Source: Promethearchaeota archaeon (lineage in GTDB: Archaea; Asgardarchaeota; Lokiarchaeia; Sigyniarchaeales; SOKP01). From it: a stretch of 47,969 nt of DNA. Within the stretch, counting starts at the first letter, position 1, and every line of letters starts with the position of its first letter. Location: NCBI GenBank assembly GCA_011364925.1, contig RDOA01000026.1, positions 1 through 47,969 on the forward strand. Reading direction: 5' to 3'. The notes beneath the pieces were generated by a model. The model saw nothing but the letters and a program-made list of their open reading frames with translations, did not search any database and had not been told where the DNA came from. The position numbers and the translations under genes are program-made. Below are positions 9,599 through 17,927 of the stretch, piece by piece.

Positions 9599-10324
9599 TT
9601 ATTCTAAAAATTCCTCCCATTTTCTCTCTTCAATTCTCTGGGATATTAAAAAATTTTTTACTTCCCCTAACAAAATATGAGGATCAAATTCCCATGCTTC
9701 TTTTCTGTTGAAGGAAATGCATTCAATTTTATGTAGATTAAACAATGACTCTAAAATGAGCCCATAAGTGGCAACTTGTGGTAAAGATAGCATAAAGTTT
9801 CCTTCGGGTTTATAATCTATTACTTTTATGGTACTATTTTCAATTTGGATGAGATCGATATGTCCTGTAATGTAATCGTTTTTAATTTTTCTCCATATGG
9901 GAATCTCGATTGCAAGCGAATTCTTGTCTCGAATTAAAATGTTTTTTAAAATTGGTTCATGGCCAGGTTTTCTCCAAATTTCAGTGTTTTTAAAAGCTTC
10001 GAAGACATCGTTTACAAATTTAGGTAACCTTGAAGTGGAATTATGATGCCTAATTTTACCTTCTCGAATTAGTCTTTTGCTAAAACTTGAAATAAATGCA
10101 GGTTTCAATCCTCTAATTTTAAACTGTGAAACTCGTGGAAGTTCTCTCTGATTGAATAAATCGTTTGGAATTGTCCCTTGATATACATTTTTAAAATACG
10201 TTCCAAGAGTTCTGAATTCTTCTCTGTTTGGACCTGCTTGAGCTAGCTTTTCTTTATGATGAACTATATTCCAATTGAATGCGTAAGGGATATTTTGATG
10301 TATATATAATTTTTTCTTTAGCAT
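9599..10324 (-). CDS. PD-(D/E)XK superfamily nuclease
   Basis: The C-terminal half contains the PD-(D/E)XK core: G-H-I-D-L-I with D157, then V-I-D-Y-K-P-E with D170 and K172. A following helix has Q-V-A-T-Y-G, the glutamine-tyrosine pattern of the RecB/Cas4-like branch. The protein (241 aa) is therefore probably a metal-dependent DNA nuclease. There are no iron-sulphur cysteines of the Cas4 type, no CRISPR array and no helicase partner nearby, so a Cas4 or AddB role is not supported. The N-terminal 120 residues are basic (many R and K) and may bind DNA. It stands alone, with the tRNA-Arg gene upstream on the same strand. Confidence 0.75.
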   Translation of the reverse strand: MLKKKLYIHQNIPYAFNWNIVHHKEKLAQAGPNREEFRTLGTYFKNVYQGTIPNDLFNQRELPRVSQFKIRGLKPAFISSFSKRLIREGKIRHHNSTSRLPKFVNDVFEAFKNTEIWRKPGHEPILKNILIRDKNSLAIEIPIWRKIKNDYITGHIDLIQIENSTIKVIDYKPEGNFMLSLPQVATYGLILESLFNLHKIECISFNRKEAWEFDPHILLGEVKNFLISQRIEERKWEEFLE

Positions 10325-10522
10325 AAAATTGAGCGTTCAGAGGAATGATATGTGATATTCATTAAGATAATTAATCTATATAATGATTCAATTTTAAAAA
10401 ATAAATAGTATTAATGTTTTATTAATTTCTGAAGTCTATTTTCTAAGAAGGACTAAAATATAATTAAACCATGTAAATCGTAAAGTCAAAATGTTTTTAA
10501 TGTTGAAGCGGACCCGGCAGGA

Positions 10523-10553
10523 TATTCGTTAGAATTACATGTTAATTCAAAAT
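10523..10553 (-). other. tRNA-Arg intron in the T-loop (31 nt, between positions 59 and 60)
   Basis: A strict bulge-helix-bulge can be drawn. The outer helix is the T-stem GCAGG/CCTGC. The central four base pairs are TTCG/CGAA, the two three-base bulges are AAA and TAT, and the inner hairpin is GAATTA/TAATTC. Cutting after the second base of each bulge yields the perfect seven-base loop TTCGAAT. Confidence 0.85.
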
Positions 10554-10594
10554 TTCGAACCTGCGACTTTCGGATTAGAAGTCCGACGCCCTAT

Positions 10595-10623
10595 TTACAC
10601 CGTTTTTACTGGAGTAAAAACAA
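10595..10623 (-). other. tRNA-Arg intron in the D-loop (29 nt, after G19)
   Basis: The outer helix is CCTA/TAGG. The central helix is GCAT/GTGT with two wobble pairs, and the bulges are GGT and AAA. The inner stem is nine base pairs (TGTTTTTAC/GTAAAAACG) with loop TCCA. Cutting each bulge after its second base joins CATGG to ATAGG, the usual archaeal tRNA-Arg D-loop. Confidence 0.82.
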
Positions 10624-10780
10624 CCATGCTAGGCTACGGATCCTTTGTTCAAAAATAATATGTGTAAATCTTGATTATGATTTTTATTAATTAACAAAGA
10701 ATTAAAATTTTATCATAATTTAAAGCGAAATAAACTACTTTAAGATATGTGATTATAGAATAGACATAGAAGTAATCGCT

Positions 10781-11929
10781 TTATTTAATAGGTTTGATGT
10801 TCGCATCTATCACAATCATATCAGCTTTGGGAGAATACGCTTTAACAATTTTAGATGTAATTACTTCCTCTACCTTCCATCCGATTCTATTCAGATGATG
10901 ACTTAAATCTTCTATACCTTTTTCAACTGAATTTGGTTTTTCACAGAATTGATAGAAATGCAGTATCCCTCCAGTACTTTTCGTAAGGAAACAAGCCACA
11001 TCTAGGTAATCAATTGAATGTTCCGGTAAATTCATGATTATTCTGTCTACTTGATTTTTTAGGGAAATTCCTAATTTATTAGACGATTTTACAAGTTCCT
11101 TGACATCTATATTATAAGCGAATATTTTACCAATCAATTTATTCAATTTTATATTTTCATTAAGATATTGATAAGCCACTGGATTAACATCAAATGAATA
11201 AATTTTCACATCGTTACTTCTCGCGATTTGAATAGAGATTGGCCCAACGCCAGCAAACATATCTACAATTACTTCATTTTTAGCCAAGTTTATGAAACTT
11301 AACCTTTTTCGCTCAAAAATTAATCTCGGAGAGAAGTAAGTATTTTTGACATCTAATTTAAAAGTGCAATTATTTTCGTTGTGAATAGTTTCAGATTTAT
11401 CTTTACCTGAAATTAATCGCAATTCTCTTAGCCGATACTGTCCTTTTATTTCGCTTGTTTTCTCGTATACAATCTCAACTATTTTATTCACCTTTATAAT
11501 CGCTTTCGCTACTTTTTTCTTAAAAAGTAAGGCTTTGTCCGCATTTAATGAGTTGAATCGATCAAATTCTATAATTGCGATTTTACCAATAATATCATAC
11601 GATTTTGGTATTAATTCTATAATATGTTCTGGTAATTCGCCAATTAATGCTTCCTCTATAGTACGCGATTTATAGTTTGGATCAAACTCCGCCTTAGAGT
11701 TAACAATTTCAAAGGATAGATCATTTAAATCGCTTTTCATTAATTTATTTAAACCATTCTTGCTTTTTATTAAGGGAAAAAGCACATAAGCTTCGCTATG
11801 GATAACTTTTTTCCTTTTATCAATTAATGTTTCATCGGAATAGCTCTTTTTAATTAATTCTAATAATGAATTAGCGGTTTCCTTTCTAACTTTTAAAAAC
11901 TTAGTTAGTTCTTTGTTTTCGTTACTCAT
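10781..11929 (-). CDS. trm5: tRNA (guanine-37-N1)-methyltransferase Trm5
   Basis: Trm5 transfers a methyl group from S-adenosylmethionine to N1 of G37, next to the anticodon, protecting the reading frame. The SAM-binding motif D-M-F-A-G-V-G-P-I-S-I is near residue 225, and the catalytic N-L-P-E-H-S motif is near residue 296. The upstream E-L-P-E-H-I segment with D-I-I-G-K-I-A-I-I-E (residues 110-145) is the Trm5 D1/D2 region. The size (382 aa) fits a full-length enzyme. Its start overlaps the end of the DUF371 gene by eight bases, so the two are translationally coupled in the tRNA-modification run AK6-TGT-DUF371-Trm5. Confidence 0.93.
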   Translation of the reverse strand: MSNENKELTKFLKVRKETANSLLELIKKSYSDETLIDKRKKVIHSEAYVLFPLIKSKNGLNKLMKSDLNDLSFEIVNSKAEFDPNYKSRTIEEALIGELPEHIIELIPKSYDIIGKIAIIEFDRFNSLNADKALLFKKKVAKAIIKVNKIVEIVYEKTSEIKGQYRLRELRLISGKDKSETIHNENNCTFKLDVKNTYFSPRLIFERKRLSFINLAKNEVIVDMFAGVGPISIQIARSNDVKIYSFDVNPVAYQYLNENIKLNKLIGKIFAYNIDVKELVKSSNKLGISLKNQVDRIIMNLPEHSIDYLDVACFLTKSTGGILHFYQFCEKPNSVEKGIEDLSHHLNRIGWKVEEVITSKIVKAYSPKADMIVIDANIKPIK

Positions 11930-12353
11930 CTACATCAATTACTTGAAAATCGATTGAAATCTGTTGATCGAAATTAGTTAATTTTTTAATAAGAGAGCGA
12001 TTCAAGTCGATTGAGGATTTTGTACAGTTGATGAGTACAGTTCTATCGCAAGTAAAATTACTCTTTCGAAAAACCATATCTTTTTTACTTAGCAAGGTTA
12101 ATGATTTACTACCGTAGCCATAAAAAGAATCAAAGATATCATCTGCCTTTATTATAACCTCAATCTTATCTCCATTCAAAATTTTACGTTTTAATTCTGG
12201 AATTAAATCAAAACATGCTTTTGATGCCTTTATACCTAAAATGCAAGTCCCTTTTTTAGTAAGATAATCTTCCTTAGTTAACTCGATAGTTGTACTATGA
12301 GAACATTGTATAAAGGGATGTCCGGTTGCATTGATTGTATCTAAGATCGTCAT
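11922..12353 (-). CDS. DUF371 family protein
   Basis: This 143-residue protein matches the archaeal DUF371 pattern: an opening I-N-A-T-G-H-P-F-I, then H-S-T-T-I-E-L-T-K-E-D-Y-L-T and G-T-C-I-L-G-I-K-A near residue 40. The family's function is not established. It sits tightly between the tRNA-guanine transglycosylase (three bases away) and trm5 (eight-base overlap). This position suggests a role connected with tRNA or RNA modification, but that rests on neighbours only. No catalytic motif is visible beyond the conserved histidines near its N-terminus. Confidence 0.85.
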   Translation of the reverse strand: MTILDTINATGHPFIQCSHSTTIELTKEDYLTKKGTCILGIKASKACFDLIPELKRKILNGDKIEVIIKADDIFDSFYGYGSKSLTLLSKKDMVFRKSNFTCDRTVLINCTKSSIDLNRSLIKKLTNFDQQISIDFQVIDVDE

Positions 12354-12356
12354 TTC

Positions 12357-14003
12357 TTATCCCTCTCTGAAAAAGCTTGTAAGTTCGACTACAGTTCTAA
12401 ATTTAGAGATATACTTTCCATATTTTTTGTTTAGAAGATCAAATAGATCATAAATAGGATGTGTTTTAGGAAAGTCTTCGAATTCTTTAAATTGGTTTAT
12501 AAAACTATCTGGGATTAGAAATGCGCATTTTTTATAGTTAGTGGAGAACTTATCTATAAAATTTACCGAATTTATTAACGAATTTTGATAAATGTTATTC
12601 TTTATTGAAAATGTAGCACTTATTTCGTATTGTCCCATAGGAAACGATTCAATTAGCTCGTAAGGAATGATTCCATGAATAATGGAGTAAAATGCTAAGT
12701 GGAAATCCATACTTGGTATAAATTCGTTCCTTCTTATTTCTCTTAGCCAATTACTTATAAATTGTGAAGTCGTGCCTTTAACATCCAATTCTGGCATGAT
12801 AACGAGGAATTTGACATTTTTAGGAGGACGGTAATTTTCTAGAATCCTCTTTTCATATCGATATATTAAAGGTCTATTAATGCTTTCTTTGGAAGCATAA
12901 AGTCTCCCGTGACTTTTATATACCTTCTCATATTTCTCAAAAAAAGGTTTATTTAATTTTATTATATCTAATGCTTTTACTAAGTTAGGATGAGTACGAA
13001 CTCTTTGTTCCACTAACTCCCATAAATTGCCTTCTCTTATCGCTTGCCTTATTGTTTTTAATTCAGAGAACGATAAATAGAGGTTATGTTTTGCGAGCAA
13101 TTCGATCCTCAAATTATCTTCGAACTTCCTAATCTCTTTAGGAGAAAAATCAGAGCATATTGGACAATGACAAGGGAATTCTTCTAATTCTTCGAGTTTT
13201 TTTGTACCTGTCGAAAGGGTAAAGTAACGGTTTTCTTTTGCGTATAGCACGTAAGCCGCCGAGTCCATTAAATCGCATCCACAAGCGACAGCTAGAGAAA
13301 AGTATTGTGGTAGTCCTAATCCGAACATATGAATAGGTTTATTAGGAATAATGTGCTTTTTCGTTGTTATTAGCATTTGAGTTGTTAAATCGAATCTATA
13401 ATCTAAAAACGCTTTTACAATTCCACCTATAGCATAAACTCCAAAATCTAATTTACTCATTTCTAGGGAGCTTTCTTTTAACAAGTCTGAATACTTTCCA
13501 CCGTGTATAGGTCCAAACCAAGAGCAATCTGAACGAGTTCTTCTTTTAATATTATCCTTTGCTCTTTGAATTGTAGTTAATACTTTACTTTTTGCGAGTT
13601 CGTAGGAATCCTCCAATTGTACGGGGATATCTAAAATAACAGGAAAATCTGAACCGATATTCTCTTGAAATTTTTCAATTGTATTTGCATCGATATCTAT
13701 AGAATCATCATGATACATATACTGTTGAAACGCGCCACTATCTGTTGCGATTAACCCATCGTAGTTTAAATACTTATGAATTCCTTCTTTTGATACTTGT
13801 TCCCTCAATTTTTCACTCTTAAAAATAATATACGCGTTCGTAAAAAGACATTGCGCACCTATCTTCTTTAAATCCAGTGGGGAGACAATATTTGCAGCGG
13901 GATGGATTACTGGAAATAAATTTGGAGTAATCATTTCTTTATTGTTTAATTTGATCTGACCTAAGCGTGCTAAGGCGTCAATATCAAGTATTTCAAACTT
14001 CAT
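12357..14003 (-). CDS. tgtA: archaeal tRNA-guanine transglycosylase with C-terminal DUF5591-like domain
   Basis: This enzyme swaps G15 in the tRNA D-loop for preQ0, the first step towards archaeosine. Catalytic D88 lies in D-S-G-A-F-Q, and the second aspartate near residue 247 lies in M-D-S-A-A-Y. The zinc site is C-x-C-x-x-C near residue 278 with a later histidine. After about residue 395 comes a domain (V-K-F-L-V-I-M-P-E-L) like that shared with archaeosine synthase. The protein ends at residue 548 without a recognisable PUA domain, which many archaeal TGTs carry at this end. It is transcribed with AK6 upstream and DUF371 and Trm5 downstream. Confidence 0.93.
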   Translation of the reverse strand: MKFEILDIDALARLGQIKLNNKEMITPNLFPVIHPAANIVSPLDLKKIGAQCLFTNAYIIFKSEKLREQVSKEGIHKYLNYDGLIATDSGAFQQYMYHDDSIDIDANTIEKFQENIGSDFPVILDIPVQLEDSYELAKSKVLTTIQRAKDNIKRRTRSDCSWFGPIHGGKYSDLLKESSLEMSKLDFGVYAIGGIVKAFLDYRFDLTTQMLITTKKHIIPNKPIHMFGLGLPQYFSLAVACGCDLMDSAAYVLYAKENRYFTLSTGTKKLEELEEFPCHCPICSDFSPKEIRKFEDNLRIELLAKHNLYLSFSELKTIRQAIREGNLWELVEQRVRTHPNLVKALDIIKLNKPFFEKYEKVYKSHGRLYASKESINRPLIYRYEKRILENYRPPKNVKFLVIMPELDVKGTTSQFISNWLREIRRNEFIPSMDFHLAFYSIIHGIIPYELIESFPMGQYEISATFSIKNNIYQNSLINSVNFIDKFSTNYKKCAFLIPDSFINQFKEFEDFPKTHPIYDLFDLLNKKYGKYISKFRTVVELTSFFREG

Positions 14004-14029
14004 ACATACCCACTTTAAATCAGATATAA

Positions 14030-14626
14030 TTAGTCAAAAAACTTTTCCAAACGATCTTCTTGAAATAGCTTTTCTAACCAGTCCACCTTTCCTACTATAA
14101 AGTCATTTGAATCGATTTTTTTCATAAGAATATCTATTATTGTTTTTGAAACAGATTCGATACTTCTATTTGTAGTATCAATTTCTAGTATAGGCACATT
14201 TAATGGTTTATTTAAAAAATAATTAACACAATTGCCCAATATTTCTGATTGAACATTTTCTCTAATTTTTTCTTCTTTATACCCTCTACTTTTTAACCTA
14301 TTATATAATTCATCAGGTTCGCATCTTAAAATTATAACAAAGTTGATATATTGCTCGGGAACTATGTCAGAGAAATGGCTTTCAATTATTAAAAACTTGG
14401 GGTTCTCTTTATTTTTGTATTCTTCTATTAAACCAATTATATATTCTACTATTTTTCTATTATCTATAACGGAAGTTTCTCTTTTAGAGTCATATTTTTC
14501 TATTAAATTTTCTGAAATTGCTAGTTCGTTTAAGCTTACTACATTAGCTTCAATACAATTTGAAACATTGTTTGAGATTGTAGTTTTTCCCGTTCCGGGA
14601 GTACCAGAAACGACTAAAATTTCCAT
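14030..14626 (-). CDS. AK6/Fap7-type adenylate kinase
   Basis: The P-loop G-T-P-G-T-G-K-T-T occupies residues 8-16, followed by the AK6-type region with V-V-S-L-N-E-L-A near residue 34. The end of the core shows L-R-C-E-P-D-E-L-Y and R-G-Y-K-E-E-K-I-R-E-N, typical of AK6/Fap7. In eukaryotes and archaea these ATPases act late in small ribosomal subunit maturation as well as having adenylate kinase activity. Length (198 aa) is normal. It begins the minus-strand run of RNA-modification genes, 26 bases before tgtA, with tRNA-Ile about 125 bases upstream. Confidence 0.9.
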   Translation of the reverse strand: MEILVVSGTPGTGKTTISNNVSNCIEANVVSLNELAISENLIEKYDSKRETSVIDNRKIVEYIIGLIEEYKNKENPKFLIIESHFSDIVPEQYINFVIILRCEPDELYNRLKSRGYKEEKIRENVQSEILGNCVNYFLNKPLNVPILEIDTTNRSIESVSKTIIDILMKKIDSNDFIVGKVDWLEKLFQEDRLEKFFD

Positions 14627-14750
14627 ATTCTATAAGATTAAATCTTCTATGAAATTTAAAAATAATATTTTAATTTCGAATTATTAGTCTTGAAAGTAGA
14701 AACTATAAAAAATTAGAGATTTGAGTTTAAATAAAAAATTATTGATAAAG

Positions 14751-14854
14751 TGGGAAAGGGGGGCTTCGAACCCCCGACCTCACGGTTATCAGCCGTGCGC
14801 TATACCAGGCTAAGCCACTGAAGAGATTTTTCGATTATAAAAATCCTCTCTCCC
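14751..14854 (-). tRNA. tRNA-Ile (anticodon GAU) with intron after the acceptor stem
   Basis: On the minus strand the acceptor strands GGGAGAG and CTTTCCC pair with one G-U, discriminator A, no CCA. The anticodon stem ACGGC/GCCGT-type arm closes loop CTGATAA, giving anticodon GAT (plus-strand 14788-14790). The T-arm is GGGGG-TTCGAAG-CCCCC. Thirty extra bases separate acceptor position 7 from position 8. Without them the gene reads as a standard 74-nt tRNA-Ile beginning GGGAGAG-TGGCTTAGCC. There is no intron at 37/38. Confidence 0.93.
14818..14847 (-). other. tRNA-Ile intron between positions 7 and 8 (30 nt)
   Basis: A relaxed bulge-helix-bulge fits. The central helix is GGAG/CTTC, the bulges are AGA and AGT, and the inner stem is GGATTTTT/AAAAATCT. 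Cutting after the second bulge base joins GGGAGAG to TGGCTTAGCC. There is no outer helix, as expected this close to the 5' end. Confidence 0.75.
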
Positions 14855-15085
14855 AAGCTCGCATTCCCTTGTATGATAGAATGATCTTAATTATTTTGCT
14901 TTTAAGATTAATTTAATATTTTTTATAATGTATAACTAAAAAATTTTTTGAAATTTCATTTTTGACAAGAAATCTTCCATGAAGCCTCCGAGGGGATTGT
15001 ATCGCATTAAAGGATAATTTTTCATATGATAATGATTTAAAATTAATGAATTCATAGGATGTTATAGCATAAATGTATAATTAAA

Positions 15086-16285
15086 ATGATAATAGAGCCT
15101 TTCATTAAAGAATATATTCTTTTAGCTTTAAGGATTAACAGAATTTCTGATGGGTATGTTGACGCCTATTATGGCCCAGTCGAACTTGAAAAGATTGTAG
15201 AAACTGAGTTAATTAAATCACCAAAAGAATTGATAAATAAAGCTCGAATGCTTCAAAATAGTTTACCGGAACAAATAAGCGAACTTCCTCGTAGAAGATT
15301 TCTTAAAGCAAATCTTAAAGCTATGGAGGTTTTTTTAAACATTCTCTGTGGGAAAAAGATAGGTTTTACTGACCATGTTGAAGCGATACTTGGGATTAAA
15401 CCTGAAACTTTTCAAGATGATAGTGAATTTTATAAGCTTCAAGAAGAATTTAATTTAGTATATTCAGGAGATGGTATATTAACAGAAAGAATGGAATTAT
15501 ATAAGGAACGGAGGCGTATTCCTATTAAGAATCTCGTTTCTAATTTTAAAAGAGCTCTTGAATTAACATGTAATCGGACTAAAGAATTGTTCCCAGATTT
15601 ACTTCCAGAAAAAGAATCAATTAATGTTAAATTTACGGAAGAGAATGTAGGTTGGGCATTTTATAATCATTATAGGGGTGATTTTCGTTCTGTTATTGAA
15701 ATAAATCCTTTTCAACCATTATATTGGACAACTTTTTTGATTAATGCGGCACATGAAGGATATCCGGGTCATCATACAGAATTTTCAGTTAAAAATAATC
15801 TTCTTTCTAATCAATTAAATTGGAGTGAACATAGTTTAATCCTAATGAATACTCCTGCAGGAGCGATTACAGAAGGAATTGCAGAGTGTGCTTCATCTAT
15901 GCTTTTTTCTCCTAATGAGCACATAAGGATTGAATTGGAAGAATTTTGTCTTAAGCCTCTTGAAGAAGATCCAATTGAAATTTTAATTAAGCAGTTTGAG
16001 TTAAAACATAAGGTCAAAAAATTTTTTATTCACCTTGCTAACCTTGCAAATATAGATAATTGGTCCAAGAAAGAATTAATTGATTATGGTATGGAATTTG
16101 GTTTTCTACCTGAAATTAATTTAGAGAGTAGCATTTTATTCCTTCTAAATCCTAAATTTAGAATTATTTATTACACATATAACTATGGAAGAGAATTGAT
16201 TACTCGAAAGTTTGGATTTCCACCAAAAGTGGACGATTTTAGATATTTACTGTCAAATCCGGTTTTACCAAATGAGATAGTATAA
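15086..16285 (+). CDS. DUF885-like zinc metallopeptidase
   Basis: The central motif H-E-G-Y-P-G-H-H at residues 223-230 is the zinc-site signature of the DUF885 peptidase-like family (related to M32 and oligopeptidase-type enzymes). The downstream stretch T-E-G-I-A-E-C-A near residue 262 would supply the third metal ligand. The protein is 399 aa, shorter than bacterial DUF885 proteins (500-600 aa), and has no signal peptide, so it should be a cytoplasmic peptidase. The substrate is unknown. It is a single gene, preceded by a 231-base gap shared with the divergent tRNA-Ile. Confidence 0.78.
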   Translation: MIIEPFIKEYILLALRINRISDGYVDAYYGPVELEKIVETELIKSPKELINKARMLQNSLPEQISELPRRRFLKANLKAMEVFLNILCGKKIGFTDHVEAILGIKPETFQDDSEFYKLQEEFNLVYSGDGILTERMELYKERRRIPIKNLVSNFKRALELTCNRTKELFPDLLPEKESINVKFTEENVGWAFYNHYRGDFRSVIEINPFQPLYWTTFLINAAHEGYPGHHTEFSVKNNLLSNQLNWSEHSLILMNTPAGAITEGIAECASSMLFSPNEHIRIELEEFCLKPLEEDPIEILIKQFELKHKVKKFFIHLANLANIDNWSKKELIDYGMEFGFLPEINLESSILFLLNPKFRIIYYTYNYGRELITRKFGFPPKVDDFRYLLSNPVLPNEIV

Positions 16286-16562
16286 TTTCCAAATAAGCAT
16301 GGAGTTTAAATATCTCTTACTAGGATATATTGTAACAAAAATCAATTAGATGAGGGATTTCCTATGCCAAGTGGAAATATAATTCCAGAATAAGGATTCG
16401 ATTTTTGTATTTCTTTTATATTTTATTTCATTATACTTATATCTCTCCGTTAGAGTTATTAAAATTATGGAATTATAAGTATAAAATTAAATAATTATTT
16501 TCTTCTCAAGCCTTAAAATTTAATAAGTGAAAGAGTGTATTTTCTTATTATAGGTCTCAAAA

Positions 16563-17003
16563 GTGAATTCATTGTCGAAAATATTAAACTATTCAATTAT
16601 AGGTTTGGAAGATTATCTAATCAGTTTTGAAAGTTATTGTTCACCCTGTGATATTCAGAAATTTTGCAAGTATGGTAAAGCAGAACCTTTTACAATAACA
16701 ATAAATTGCGGAGATTTGAACCGAGCGAAAGAGAAAATCAAATTTGACCAGCTCCAGAAGTTACAAAAGAAAGAGGATGTTTCTGTGACTTACGAGGAGT
16801 TAATTAAAAAAGTCAAGATAAATGTGCAAAATATATTTAGCCAAATCTGGAAAGATAAGGTTAAAGCTCAAAAGGAAGAAATTAGATGTCTAGATCCTAA
16901 GAAAGTCGATTCCATGCTTGTAACTCAGCAGGGTCAAGACTGGTGGCAAGATTTTAACGCGACAATGAAAGAAATTAACCACGAATGTGAAAAAATAATG
17001 TGA
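16563..17003 (+). CDS. cysteine-containing protein, unknown
   Basis: I do not recognise this 146-residue soluble protein. Near residues 21-30 it has a C-x-x-C-x(5)-C cluster (C-S-P-C-D-I-Q-K-F-C), and further cysteines occur near residues 35-45 (I-N-C-G), 105 and 140. A metal site, zinc or iron-sulphur, is possible. The rest is a charged helical region. It starts at a GTG. It is followed on the same strand by a membrane protein after 112 bases, with no clear operon. Confidence 0.6.
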   Translation: MNSLSKILNYSIIGLEDYLISFESYCSPCDIQKFCKYGKAEPFTITINCGDLNRAKEKIKFDQLQKLQKKEDVSVTYEELIKKVKINVQNIFSQIWKDKVKAQKEEIRCLDPKKVDSMLVTQQGQDWWQDFNATMKEINHECEKIM

Positions 17004-17115
17004 TATATGTCTAAAGTCTTGAGAATCCTTATTTAGCTGGTTTTTTGTTTTTGAATTTTAATTTTATCAGAATAAAAGTGTAGTTTTTTTATAATTCATT
17101 TTAAATATATGTAAG

Positions 17116-17724
17116 ATGGAAATATCGAATCTCAATGATATAATAACTGATCCCATATATTACTTAGAAAACTTTTGTATCGCTTTTAATCAATATGTTC
17201 AAGTTTACTTTTTTATTTTTAAATACATATTTGTAATTGTTTTATTTGGTTGTGGAATTTTAACGCTTCTAAAAGCAAGAGGCATATATTTCAATTTTAG
17301 AAAATTCACTTCAGAGAAAGAAGAAATTAAAGTAGCCTCACTTACTAAGCCACGGTTAATAGTAGGCACTTTGTACATTGTAGTCGGTTTTGGAATACTT
17401 TTTAATTATTTAATATATTTTTTAATTTGGTTCTTGGATCCTATACCAGATCGATTAATCTTCGGTTTTTTTAGTCTTGATGAAATAGATCCTTATGCTT
17501 TGAATAGAATCTCTGATATCAATTTGGCAATTTTCCCACACGAAAAAACAATTTATTATATAATTGCCATCTTTTCATTTATCGGTACTGTTCATATTTG
17601 CTTTTCGATATATTTGTATTTTAATAGAGTAAAAAAGCCCAGAGTGGCATTTGTCTATTTAGTTAGTTATGTTCCATGGAGTATCCTATTTGGTTTTACG
17701 ACATTTATGCCACTTATGCTATAA
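17116..17724 (+). CDS. four-span membrane protein, unknown
   Basis: This is a 202-residue protein with four clear hydrophobic segments, at about residues 32-53, 76-105, 148-172 and 178-200. There is an N-terminal acidic cytoplasmic or exterior part and a charged loop (E-K-E-E-I-K) after the first span. No family was recognised. It lies about 200 bases upstream of the TFB gene on the same strand, but the long gap makes joint transcription uncertain. Confidence 0.65.
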   Translation: MEISNLNDIITDPIYYLENFCIAFNQYVQVYFFIFKYIFVIVLFGCGILTLLKARGIYFNFRKFTSEKEEIKVASLTKPRLIVGTLYIVVGFGILFNYLIYFLIWFLDPIPDRLIFGFFSLDEIDPYALNRISDINLAIFPHEKTIYYIIAIFSFIGTVHICFSIYLYFNRVKKPRVAFVYLVSYVPWSILFGFTTFMPLML

Positions 17725-17927
17725 TATATTACGAATTATCTCCCATTTATATCATAAGATTTATATATCCAAGTTGCATATAGTTATTTTGCATTCAATT
17801 AATAAATCGATTTCAGTCACAAGAATTTGGATTTATTGTTCTTCAAAAAGATATTCAGTTAGTTTACACGGGAATTTAGGAAAGTTCACAGTTAAGGAAG
17901 TTTGTGTTTTAAAAGAGGTTTTTAAAA

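Larger units (their letters stand above)
10509..10643 (-). tRNA. tRNA-Arg (anticodon UCU) with two non-canonical introns
   Basis: Read on the minus strand, the acceptor strands GGATCCG and CGGGTCC pair over seven positions with one G-U, with discriminator G and no encoded CCA. The anticodon stem TCGGA/TCCGA encloses loop CTTCTAA, giving anticodon TCT (plus-strand positions 10577-10579). The D-loop and T-loop each contain extra sequence of 29 and 31 bases. Removing these leaves a standard 75-nt archaeal tRNA-Arg with D-arm GCCTAGCATGG-ATAGGGC and T-arm GCAGG-TTCGAAT-CCTGC. There is no intron at the canonical 37/38 site. The gene lies downstream of trm5 on the same strand. Confidence 0.93.

Noticed and set aside
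9599-10324. Cas4 identity for the PD-(D/E)XK protein
   Set aside because: No iron-sulphur cysteine pattern, no cas genes and no repeat array in the window.
16363-16392. nine-codon micro-ORF in the gap after the zinc peptidase
   Set aside because: Too short to support from sequence alone; no conserved signal around it.
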